Source: Ruegeria atlantica (GTDB lineage: Bacteria > Pseudomonadota > Alphaproteobacteria > Rhodobacterales > Rhodobacteraceae). Taken from it: 64,000 bases of DNA. The position numbers were made by a program, and so were the translations under genes. The notes under the pieces are model-generated. The model ran no database searches and was not told the DNA's origin. It was given only the letters and a program-made list of their open reading frames with translations. The stretch is from NCBI RefSeq assembly GCF_001458195.1, contig NZ_CYPU01000006.1, positions 81,261 through 145,260 on the forward strand, in the 5' to 3' direction. Shown piece by piece: positions 46,821 through 54,426 of the stretch; positions within the stretch are counted from its first letter, which is position 1; each line of letters starts with the position of its first letter.

Positions 46821-46850
46821 GGGCAGGTCGAAAGACCTGCCCTTTCTTTT
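46821..46850 (+). terminator. Intrinsic terminator after phaP
   Basis: GGGCAGGTC GAAA GACCTGCCC then TTTCTTTTT: nine-base-pair stem with GAAA tetraloop and T run. Confidence 0.93.
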
Positions 46851-46874
46851 TGTGCTGCGCTCGCATAATCTCTG

Positions 46875-46885
46875 CTGCAATGCAT
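46875..46885. promoter_or_regulatory. PhaR-type half-conserved site upstream of phaR
   Basis: CTGCAATGCAT resembles CTGC-N3-GCAG with the last base changed, 22 bp before the phaR GTG. Suggests autoregulation. Confidence 0.45.
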
Positions 46886-46906
46886 CATCCTTGGGGAGGG
46901 TAAACG

Positions 46907-47461
46907 GTGTCGGAACAAGAAAAACCACTGTTGATCAAACGTTATGCCAGCCGTCGGCTGTATAACACCGAGACCAGCGACTACGTCACGCTTGAAGATA
47001 TCGCGTCATTTATTCGGGACGGGCGCGAAGTGCAGATCATTGACCTTAAATCTGGTGATGATCTGACGCGGCAATATCTGCTGCAAATTATTGCTGAACA
47101 CGAAAGCCGCGGCGAAAACGTGCTGCCGGTCAATGTGCTGAACGATCTGGTGCGCAGCTACATGTTGCCGGGTGGCGGTGTGATGCCACAATTCCTGCAA
47201 AGCTCATTCGAGATGCTGCGGGAAAACCAGAGCAAGATGATGGAAAACATGAGTGCGATGAATCCGATGTCTCAGATGCCGGGGTTTGATGCAATGCAGG
47301 CCCAGCAGCAAGCATTCCTGAAAGCTATGACTGGTGGTCTGTCCGGCGGATGGTCCGGCCCGGACAAAGACGATGACGCCAAATCCGAGCCCAAGGAAGA
47401 TTTGGACGACATCAAAAAACAGTTGGCGGAACTGCAGCAAAAGCTGTCCAAGCTTAACTGA
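46907..47461 (+). CDS. phaR: PHA synthesis repressor
   Basis: 184 residues. The PHB/PHA accumulation DNA-binding domain (KRYASRRLYNTETSDYVTLED) fills residues 10-70; a Met/Gln-rich middle and a C-terminal coiled coil (LDDIKKQLAELQQKL) follow. PhaR binds DNA and PHB alternately. GTG start with GGGGAGGG upstream. Confidence 0.95.
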   Translation: MSEQEKPLLIKRYASRRLYNTETSDYVTLEDIASFIRDGREVQIIDLKSGDDLTRQYLLQIIAEHESRGENVLPVNVLNDLVRSYMLPGGGVMPQFLQSSFEMLRENQSKMMENMSAMNPMSQMPGFDAMQAQQQAFLKAMTGGLSGGWSGPDKDDDAKSEPKEDLDDIKKQLAELQQKLSKLN

Positions 47462-47472
47462 CGCGGCCAAAG

Positions 47473-48231
47473 ATGCGCTGGTTGATCCTGAGTATCACGA
47501 TACTTTGGATGCAACCCGCGTTGTCGCAGGGCATTTTCTCAGACCAGTGGTCCCAAATTTGTACATTGGGGACACGGGCCGCAGCCGGATGTGATGCGAT
47601 TCGTGCACGCGAAATTCTTGCGGCCGATCAGCCACCGTGGCGCGCGATTGGACGTGTTAATTTTGCCAGTCGGGATCAGAAGTCCCATTGCACCGGGGTT
47701 CTTGTTTCGGACAATCTTGTCCTGACTGCGGCGCATTGCCTTTACAACACACCGCGTCAGCGGTGGATTCCACCCTCAAGCATCCGTTTTGCCGCCGGTT
47801 ATCAGCGCGGAGAAGCCGCTGCGGTTTCAGGAGTGAAAGCGTATCGGGTTCATCCTGAACAGGGCGTTGAAGGCCGGTTTGATGACAGAGCAAACTTGGA
47901 TTGGGCGGTTCTGGAACTCAGTGCACCGATTGGGCAGCAAGTCGGCTATCTGCCGCTGGGGGATGATAGCGCCACTAGCACGTTTGTTGCGGGGTATCCC
48001 GGTATCCGGCCCCATGTGCTGAGCAAAACAAAGACCTGCCAGCCGCGCCGCCATTCAAGCGGGGTTTTGCTGGCGACATGTCCAGTCATGATGGGGGATT
48101 CTGGTGCGCCTTTGTTGGTCGAGATGGACACTGGATTGCAGGTTGTCGGAATCCTATCCCGCGTGGCCGCAACCCCCAAGGGGATCACAGCGCTGTTTTT
48201 GCCGGTCGATCTGTTTGACCTTGGAGCCTAG
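47473..48231 (+). CDS. Secreted trypsin-like serine protease
   Basis: 252 residues with a signal peptide (cut after QPALSQ). The triad is intact: LTAAHCLY (His), ANLDWAVLEL (Asp) and MMGDSGAPLL (Ser). Extra cysteines suggest disulfides. Starts 11 bp after phaR, so probably cotranscribed though function seems unrelated. Confidence 0.9.
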   Translation: MRWLILSITILWMQPALSQGIFSDQWSQICTLGTRAAAGCDAIRAREILAADQPPWRAIGRVNFASRDQKSHCTGVLVSDNLVLTAAHCLYNTPRQRWIPPSSIRFAAGYQRGEAAAVSGVKAYRVHPEQGVEGRFDDRANLDWAVLELSAPIGQQVGYLPLGDDSATSTFVAGYPGIRPHVLSKTKTCQPRRHSSGVLLATCPVMMGDSGAPLLVEMDTGLQVVGILSRVAATPKGITALFLPVDLFDLGA

Positions 48232-48237
48232 TTTTCG

Positions 48238-49452
48238 TCAGGTTCCGTACACCGGAACCGGGCCTGTAACCTCGCCCACAGACGCCAGCAGGATATCCGA
48301 AATCACATCCAGCTCTTCGCGCGTCAGGCGCACAGGCAACCGGACATCGCAGGCCTTCATAAGCATTGCGCGGGTTTGCGGTAGCTCGAACTTTTCCGGC
48401 AGGAATTGCCAGTTCCAGAATGCGCGGGCGTTGTCCTGGCTCAGACCAAAGACCTGAACTTTGACGCCACGCGCCTCAGTCGCCGCAGCGAAGGCGCGGA
48501 TATCGTTGTCGTCCATGTCCACCAGGTTGAACTGTATGGAATCCGGTGCCCGGCGTTCGGGCTCCAGAGGGGCAGGGACGTCGATATGGGGCGATGTATT
48601 CAACCGGTCTGCAACATAGTCGTGGTTGGACAGGCCGTCACGCACACGACGCGCAAGTTCCGGGATTTGTGGCCGGATCACCGCAGCGCTCAGATTGCTC
48701 ATCCGCAAGTTATAGAGCGGCAATTGGTTCTGCCAGCGGGCAAACGCCTGCTCCAACTCGGGCGAGTTGTCGCCTTGCGGTCCCTTGTGCTTCTTCCAGT
48801 TATGTTCATACGCGCCCGACATAATCACGGCTTGCGCCACCAGATCGGCGTCGTCGGTGATCAGAATACCGCCTTCGCCTGCGTTAATCATCTTGTAGGA
48901 CTGGAACGAGAAACAGCCGATCTTGCCGATCGTGCCGATATTGCGCCCGTGCCAGGTTGTGCCTAGCGAGTGCGCCGCGTCCTCGATCACAGGGATGTCG
49001 CGCGCGTCACACAGCGCCATGATGGCATCCATGTCCGAGGTGTGGCCGCGCATATGGCTGATGATCACGGCCTGAACGCCGTCCAGCTTGGCCTCGAAAT
49101 CGACCATGTCGATGCGATAGTTTTCACCGACTTCGCACAGGACCGGAATGCAGTCTGCGTGCACGACCGAAGACGGAACGGCGGCGAAAGTGAAGCCTGG
49201 GATCAATACCCGCGCATCCCGCGGCAGGCCGAGCGCTTTGAGGGACAGGAACAGAGCGGCCGAGCAGGAGGATACCGCCAGGGCAAATTTACTGCCCAGC
49301 AGCTTGGCAAATTCGGCCTCAAGCAAGGCAACCGGTGCGTCCTGCGGCGCGGTATAGCGAAACAGATCGCCTGACTGCATCAGGGCGTCGATGGATTCTT
49401 TTGCTGCTGGGGGGATTGGTTCGGCGGCATGAACGTTTGGTGGAAGCGTCAT
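48238..49452 (-). CDS. DegT/DnrJ/EryC1/StrS-family aminotransferase
   Basis: 404 residues. PLP lysine in SFQSYKMINAGEGGIL, substrate segment VSSCSAALFLSLKAL, and HSLGTTWHGRNIG. Family members aminate keto-sugars, but here the gene follows polyamine genes in the same direction, so a polyamine-derived aldehyde or keto acid may be the substrate. ATG 49452 preferred over TTG 49467. Confidence 0.85.
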   Translation of the reverse strand: MTLPPNVHAAEPIPPAAKESIDALMQSGDLFRYTAPQDAPVALLEAEFAKLLGSKFALAVSSCSAALFLSLKALGLPRDARVLIPGFTFAAVPSSVVHADCIPVLCEVGENYRIDMVDFEAKLDGVQAVIISHMRGHTSDMDAIMALCDARDIPVIEDAAHSLGTTWHGRNIGTIGKIGCFSFQSYKMINAGEGGILITDDADLVAQAVIMSGAYEHNWKKHKGPQGDNSPELEQAFARWQNQLPLYNLRMSNLSAAVIRPQIPELARRVRDGLSNHDYVADRLNTSPHIDVPAPLEPERRAPDSIQFNLVDMDDNDIRAFAAATEARGVKVQVFGLSQDNARAFWNWQFLPEKFELPQTRAMLMKACDVRLPVRLTREELDVISDILLASVGEVTGPVPVYGT

Positions 49453-49565
49453 ATTTGATTTTCCCAAATTCTATCTTTGGGGAAGATAAAGCTAAACAAA
49501 ATGCAATCCAAGCCTTCATTCGCCCCTAAGGCGAAATTTCACCGATCTGAAAAAGTTCTCAAGTG

Positions 49566-50870
49566 TTAGAAGCTCAACCGGTCCCGCAGCGCGAACCATG
49601 TCATCGCAAGCACCAGCAGCGGGCTACGCAGGGCGGGGCCTCCGGGGAAAGGCAGGGCTGGGACGCGGGCCATTGTGTTAAACCCTTCGGCTTGCCCCTG
49701 GATGGCCAGCGCCATCAGTTGACCCGCATGCGTGGCCGTGCCGACCCCGTGCCCGGAATAACCCGACGCGGACAGGATATTGGGCGCGATCCGCGCCAAG
49801 TATGGCATCCGACGCATTGTGATGGCCAGAGTGCCGCCCCAAGCGTAGTCGATCTTTACATCTTGTAAGTGCGGAAAGATCTCGGTCATGGGTTTGCGAA
49901 CGGTCGCGGCGATGTCGCTGGGAAAACGGTAACCGTAGCTTTCGCCGCCGCCAAACAGCAGGCGACCATCGGCGCTGAGGCGGAAGTAATTCACCACGAA
50001 CTTGGTGTCGGCCACGGCGACGTCTTTTGTCAGGACGCGGGCTGCATCCACGCCCAAAGGCTCGGTTGCGGCGATGAAGTTGTTGATGGGCATGACCTTG
50101 GTGGCCACCTTGCGGTTCAGATCGCCGAGATATCCGTTGCAGGCCAGAATAACGTGGTCTGCCGTCACCTTGCCGTGTGCGGATTTCACAACGGCTGGTG
50201 TGGCTTCTTCGACGCCCAGAACCTCGGTGCTTTCACAGATGCGTACGCCGGCTTTGTCCGCTGCCTGAGCCAGCCCCAACGCAAAATTCAGCGGGTGCAG
50301 ATGCGCCGCGCCCATATCCAGATAGCCGCCCCGATAAGAGGGCGAAGGGCACAATGCCTGACCTGCGCCTTCGTCCAGAACCTCCATCTGGTCATAACCA
50401 TAGCGGTCGGACAGATGAACCGCGTGATCATGAAGCTCTTGCTGCTCACCTTGGCTGAGGCCCAGAACGGCCACGCCGGGTTTCAGATCACAGTCGATCT
50501 GGTGTTTCGCAATCAGGGATTTGACCAGATCTTTTGCGTCTTCGGCCAGGTCCCACAGCTTGGCGGCGTCATCATCGCCGACCAGTCGCTCGAGGTCTTC
50601 CTGATCCATACGCTGCGCACTGCCCAGCTGACCGCCATTGCGGCCTGATGCCCCAAAGCCAACGCGGTGCGCCTCGAGCAATACGACGTCGAACCCTGCT
50701 TCGGCCAAATGCAACGCGGCGGACAGGCCGGTATACCCGCCGCCCACGATGCAAACATCAGCCTTCACATCGCCGGACAGCGAGGGGAATCGATCCACCG
50801 GACTGGCCGTCGCAGCGTACCAGCTGGCCGGGTACTCGGCCTTGCGGTCGTTGGAGTAAAGCAGATTCAT
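49566..50870 (-). CDS. puuB: FAD-dependent oxidase, gamma-glutamylputrescine oxidase-like
   Basis: 434 residues of the DAO family. N-terminal dinucleotide motif VCIVGGGYTGLSAALHL, then GFGASGRNGGQLG. C-terminal GYSGHGVGTATHAG binds FAD. By context (two puuA-like genes and a glutamine amidotransferase) it would oxidise gamma-glutamylpolyamine to the aldehyde. ATG 50870 lies 8 bp after puuA's stop. Confidence 0.88.
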   Translation of the reverse strand: MNLLYSNDRKAEYPASWYAATASPVDRFPSLSGDVKADVCIVGGGYTGLSAALHLAEAGFDVVLLEAHRVGFGASGRNGGQLGSAQRMDQEDLERLVGDDDAAKLWDLAEDAKDLVKSLIAKHQIDCDLKPGVAVLGLSQGEQQELHDHAVHLSDRYGYDQMEVLDEGAGQALCPSPSYRGGYLDMGAAHLHPLNFALGLAQAADKAGVRICESTEVLGVEEATPAVVKSAHGKVTADHVILACNGYLGDLNRKVATKVMPINNFIAATEPLGVDAARVLTKDVAVADTKFVVNYFRLSADGRLLFGGGESYGYRFPSDIAATVRKPMTEIFPHLQDVKIDYAWGGTLAITMRRMPYLARIAPNILSASGYSGHGVGTATHAGQLMALAIQGQAEGFNTMARVPALPFPGGPALRSPLLVLAMTWFALRDRLSF

Positions 50871-50878
50871 CGGGTGCC

Positions 50879-52237
50879 TCAGACATTCATCAGCAGATGT
50901 TCGCGCTCCCACGGAGAGATGACCTGCAGGAACTCCTCGTACTCGGCCCGTTTTACGATGCCATAGACGCGGGCGAACTCAGGGCCCAGAACTTCGTGCA
51001 AGGCAGTGGCCTCATCAAACAGGTCCAATGCGTTGCCCATCACTTGCGGGATGTCACCTTCGCCCTCATAGGCATCACCATAGAATTGACGGCGCGGGCG
51101 TTCTTGCCGGGTCAGGCCCAGATAACCACAGGCCAGGGACAGAGCGATGCCCAGATAAGGGTTGCAATCCATCCCTGCGATCCGGTTTTCCACGCGGCGT
51201 GCCTCGGGACCGGACAGGGGCACGCGAATGCCCGTTGTGCGATTGTCACGCGCCCATTCCAGATTGATCGGTGCGGCGTGGTCTTTCACATAACGGCGGT
51301 AGGAGTTCACGTATGGGGCCATCACGGCCAGACCAGCTGGCAGGTGGTTTTGCAGCCCGGCGATGAAATTGTAGAACGCGTCCGTTTCACCGCCCTGTGG
51401 GCCGGAAAAGATGTTCTGGCCTGTTTCCATGTCGATAATCGAGTGGTGGATGTGCATCGCCGAGCCCGGCTCATCTTCGATCGGTTTTGCCATGAACGTG
51501 GCAAAGCAGTTGTGGCGCAGCGCGGCCTCGCGGATCAGACGTTTGAAGTAGAACACTTCGTCGGCCAGTTTGACGGGGTCGCCATGGCGCAGGTTAATCT
51601 CTAGCTGACCCGCGCCCCCTTCCTGCGTGATGCCGTCGATCTCGAACCCTTGATGCTCGGCGAAATCATAGATGTCGTCGATTACAGGTCCGAACTCGTC
51701 CACCGCGGTCATCGAATAGGCCTGCCGCGCGGCCGCGGGGCGGCCCGAACGGCCCATCATGGGTTTGATTCCATGCGCCGGGTCGACATTGGGGGCGACC
51801 AGAAAGAACTCCATCTCGGGCGCGACGATGGGGTCCCAGCCTTTGTCGTGATACAGCTGCACAACACGCTTCAACACGTTACGCGGGCTGAAGGGGATCG
51901 GCTCACCATCCCGGTCGTAGGCGTCGTGAATAACCTGCAATGTCCAGTCACCCGTCCACGGCGCGGCAGATACGGTAGAGAAATCAGGTTTCAGGATCAT
52001 ATCCCGTTCGATAAACCCGTCCTCACCCGCTGCTTCGCCCCAATCGCCGGTGATGGTTTGATAAAAGATGCTGTCGGGCAGGTGGAAATAAGTCTGCCGC
52101 GCGAACTTGCTGGCAGGTACGGCCTTGCCGCGCGCAATGCCCGGCAGGTCCGAGATGATGCATTCGACCTCATCCAGCCGGTGGCCGGAGATATAGGTTG
52201 TTGCTGCTTCTGGCAGCTGGTCTGTCCAGTTGGCCAT
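50879..52237 (-). CDS. puuA: Gamma-glutamylpolyamine synthetase-like protein
   Basis: 452 residues, GS superfamily. IVAPEMEFFLVAPN, GGAGQLEINLRHGDP, GSAMHIHHSIID, DNRTTGIRVPLSGP and RRVENRIAGMDCNPYLG are present. Non-adenylylated type. Adjoins puuB and the amidotransferase, so gamma-glutamylation of putrescine or a related polyamine is likely. Start overlaps the upstream stop by one base. Confidence 0.88.
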   Translation of the reverse strand: MANWTDQLPEAATTYISGHRLDEVECIISDLPGIARGKAVPASKFARQTYFHLPDSIFYQTITGDWGEAAGEDGFIERDMILKPDFSTVSAAPWTGDWTLQVIHDAYDRDGEPIPFSPRNVLKRVVQLYHDKGWDPIVAPEMEFFLVAPNVDPAHGIKPMMGRSGRPAAARQAYSMTAVDEFGPVIDDIYDFAEHQGFEIDGITQEGGAGQLEINLRHGDPVKLADEVFYFKRLIREAALRHNCFATFMAKPIEDEPGSAMHIHHSIIDMETGQNIFSGPQGGETDAFYNFIAGLQNHLPAGLAVMAPYVNSYRRYVKDHAAPINLEWARDNRTTGIRVPLSGPEARRVENRIAGMDCNPYLGIALSLACGYLGLTRQERPRRQFYGDAYEGEGDIPQVMGNALDLFDEATALHEVLGPEFARVYGIVKRAEYEEFLQVISPWEREHLLMNV

Positions 52238-52917
52238 CAGGCCCTCTCTTTCTTCAGAAATTCTGCCATGTGCCGTCCGATGGTCGCGTTGTCGTCGGGG
52301 CCGGGCAGCCGGTTAGCGGCAGCTTCCATCAACGGGTCGGGAACCACACCCTTGCCGCGCGTTTCCATCAAGCCCTGAATAAAGGCATCGCCGTATTCCG
52401 GGTGGGCCTGCACGGTCCAGATGTTGTCGCCATAACTTACCATCGCATTACGGCAAAAGTCGTTGGCGCCGATCACACGCGCGCCTTCGGGCAATTCAAC
52501 AACCTGATCCTGATGCCAGGCATTCAGGGTGACGGATTGGCCATCCAAGTCATATTCGGTGCGCCCCACGGCCCAGCCACCGGTAAACTTTTCTACTTTG
52601 CCGCCAAGCGCCTGCGCGATGATCTGGTGGCCAAAGCACACACCGATCAGCGGACGACCGCTGTGTTGAACGGCGCGGATTAGATCTTCGAGCGGTGGTA
52701 TCCACGCATGATCCTCGTACGCGCCATGGCGCGAGCCGGTGATGATCCAGCCATCAGCCTGAAACGCGTCCTTGGGGAATTGGCCGTCTACAACGGCGAA
52801 GGTTTCGTAGGTAAAGCCATTGCCGTCCAGCAGCGCGGCAAACATCGCGTCATATTCGCTGAATTTGTCCTGCAGTTCATCAGGTGGATGGCCGGTCAGT
52901 AGGATGCCGATTTTCAT
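52237..52917 (-). CDS. Class I glutamine amidotransferase-like hydrolase
   Basis: 226 residues. Catalytic cysteine in GVCFGHQIIAQALGG, His/Glu in QAHPEYGDAF. It has the GuaA-type GATase1 fold rather than the PuuD/peptidase C26 form. In this operon it may release glutamate from gamma-glutamyl products. The 16-bp palindrome ends 9 bp upstream of its ATG. Confidence 0.87.
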   Translation of the reverse strand: MKIGILLTGHPPDELQDKFSEYDAMFAALLDGNGFTYETFAVVDGQFPKDAFQADGWIITGSRHGAYEDHAWIPPLEDLIRAVQHSGRPLIGVCFGHQIIAQALGGKVEKFTGGWAVGRTEYDLDGQSVTLNAWHQDQVVELPEGARVIGANDFCRNAMVSYGDNIWTVQAHPEYGDAFIQGLMETRGKGVVPDPLMEAAANRLPGPDDNATIGRHMAEFLKKERA

Positions 52918-52925
52918 GGGTCACC

Positions 52926-52941
52926 AAATTTGATCAAATTT
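52926..52941. promoter_or_regulatory. 16-bp palindrome upstream of the GATase/puuA/puuB operon
   Basis: AAATTTGATCAAATTT, a perfect palindrome, identical to that at 54356-54371. The 59-bp gap between genes holds little else, so it is a candidate operator. Confidence 0.65.
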
Positions 52942-52976
52942 ATTCTAGCCCAGCGGATGCGGGCGGGCAAGAGGGC

Positions 52977-54296
52977 TCATACGGCTTCGACATAACTCAG
53001 CCAATGGTTTTCGGATGGGCGTTCGGCGAACCGCCTGATTTCCTGTCGCTTGGTCATGGCGAAATAGCGGATCAGGTCGGCCGGAAAGATGCGCGCGACA
53101 TTGGGGTCTGTTTCGAATGCTGCAATGGCTTGGGTCCAGTCGGCAGCCAATTGCGGCAGCCCGCCGACCTCATAGGCATTTCCCGAAATCGGGGCAGGCG
53201 GTTCCGATTGATCTTCGATGCCGTTCATGGCGCCCCCCAGAACAGCGGCCAACATCAGATAGGGGTTGATGTCCCCACCGGCGACGCGGTGTTCGATCCG
53301 CCGTGCGACCGGCGCGCCACCGGGAATGCGCACAGCCGCAGTGCGGTTCTCATAGGCCCAACACGCACCGGTTGGGGCGTGCGCGCCCGGGACCAGACGC
53401 GTGTATGAATTCCCGTGTGGTGCAAAGACAAGCGTACATCCGGGCATCGCCGTTAGGCATCCCGCCACCGCCCAGCGAAGAAAATCGGTGCCTTCGGGTC
53501 CACCGTTGTCAAACACGTTGCGGCCCTGTTGATCCACAACCGAGAAATGGACATGCATCCCGTTGCCAGCGTCATCGGCGTAGGGTTTCGCCATGAAAGT
53601 TGCGGTGAACCCGTGTTTACGGGCAAGGCCACGCGCCAAGGCCTTAAAAAGCCATGTATCATCGGCACAGCGCATGGCGTTTTGGTGATTCAGGTTGATT
53701 TCGAACTGGCCAATACCGCTTTCCGAGATGGCGGTTTGCGCGGGAACTCCCATCGCAACGCACCCGTCATAAAGGTCGGTGAAGAACGCATCGAAGGCAT
53801 CCATTTCTGCCATCGACAGGACTGCTTCATCCTCCAGCCGTCGCCGGGTCACAGGATTGACCGGCGGCTGCGGATGCGCACCTGAGGCGTCTAGCAAGGT
53901 GAACTCCAGCTCTGTCGCCGCAATGACCGACCAGCCACGCTGTGCATAGCGATCAAGGACAGAGGCAAGTGCATGCCTGGGGTCGCCAGCAAACGGGGTG
54001 CCTTCGTCGTCATACAGGCACATGGGGACCAGGGCGGTTTCCGTTTCCAGCCAAGGCACTGGCACTGGGCCGCGCTCGGTCGGAAGCAAGACACCATCTG
54101 CGTCACCGGATTCGAATACCAGCGGGCTGCCGTCGATATCCGCGCCCCACAGGTCGACATTCAACGCTGAAAACGGCATGCGCAGCGTGCCTTTGTCCAG
54201 CTTGTCGGCGTAAGAGGGCGGCACACGCTTGCCTCGCATCTGACCATTCAGGTCACATGCGGCAACGCGAAAACTGTGCAGGGCGCTCAGATCCAT
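52977..54296 (-). CDS. Second gamma-glutamylpolyamine synthetase-like protein
   Basis: 439 residues. GS catalytic motifs: IAATELEFTLLD, SGIGQFEINLNHQN, GNGMHVHFSVVD, ENRTAAVRIPGG and RRIEHRVAGGDINPYLM. Clearly diverged from the neighbour at 50879, so probably a different polyamine substrate. ATG 54296 with GGAG 6 nt upstream is chosen over the GTG at 54353, which would put the start next to the palindrome. Confidence 0.85.
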   Translation of the reverse strand: MDLSALHSFRVAACDLNGQMRGKRVPPSYADKLDKGTLRMPFSALNVDLWGADIDGSPLVFESGDADGVLLPTERGPVPVPWLETETALVPMCLYDDEGTPFAGDPRHALASVLDRYAQRGWSVIAATELEFTLLDASGAHPQPPVNPVTRRRLEDEAVLSMAEMDAFDAFFTDLYDGCVAMGVPAQTAISESGIGQFEINLNHQNAMRCADDTWLFKALARGLARKHGFTATFMAKPYADDAGNGMHVHFSVVDQQGRNVFDNGGPEGTDFLRWAVAGCLTAMPGCTLVFAPHGNSYTRLVPGAHAPTGACWAYENRTAAVRIPGGAPVARRIEHRVAGGDINPYLMLAAVLGGAMNGIEDQSEPPAPISGNAYEVGGLPQLAADWTQAIAAFETDPNVARIFPADLIRYFAMTKRQEIRRFAERPSENHWLSYVEAV

Positions 54297-54355
54297 CACT
54301 GACTCCATTACTCTGGCTACCCGAGGTGTAATAGAGGCGCGAACCGTTGTCACGA

Positions 54356-54371
54356 AATTTGATCAAATTTT
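54356..54371. promoter_or_regulatory. 16-bp palindrome upstream of the second puuA-like gene
   Basis: AAATTTGATCAAATTT, identical to the copy at 52926-52941 and 59 bp before the chosen start. Shared operator candidate. Confidence 0.65.
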
Positions 54372-54426
54372 CTTTGGCTGAGAAAAACCCCACGCTCGTC
54401 CAGTGGGACAGGCGCGGGGTTGGTCG

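Larger units (their letters stand above)
46112..46849 (+). repeat. Direct repeat, copy A (phaC tail, operator, phaP, terminator)
   Basis: This stretch matches 58841-59578 in the same orientation. Apart from the phaC tail (about 50 bp, visibly diverged), only scattered single-base changes and a one-base indel before phaP were seen. The repeats are 12.7 kb apart, which allows recombination between them. Confidence 0.9.

Noticed and set aside
46875..46906. Riboswitch-like leader before phaR
   Set aside because: Too short and without conserved folds; a PhaR site explains the TGC-rich sequence better.
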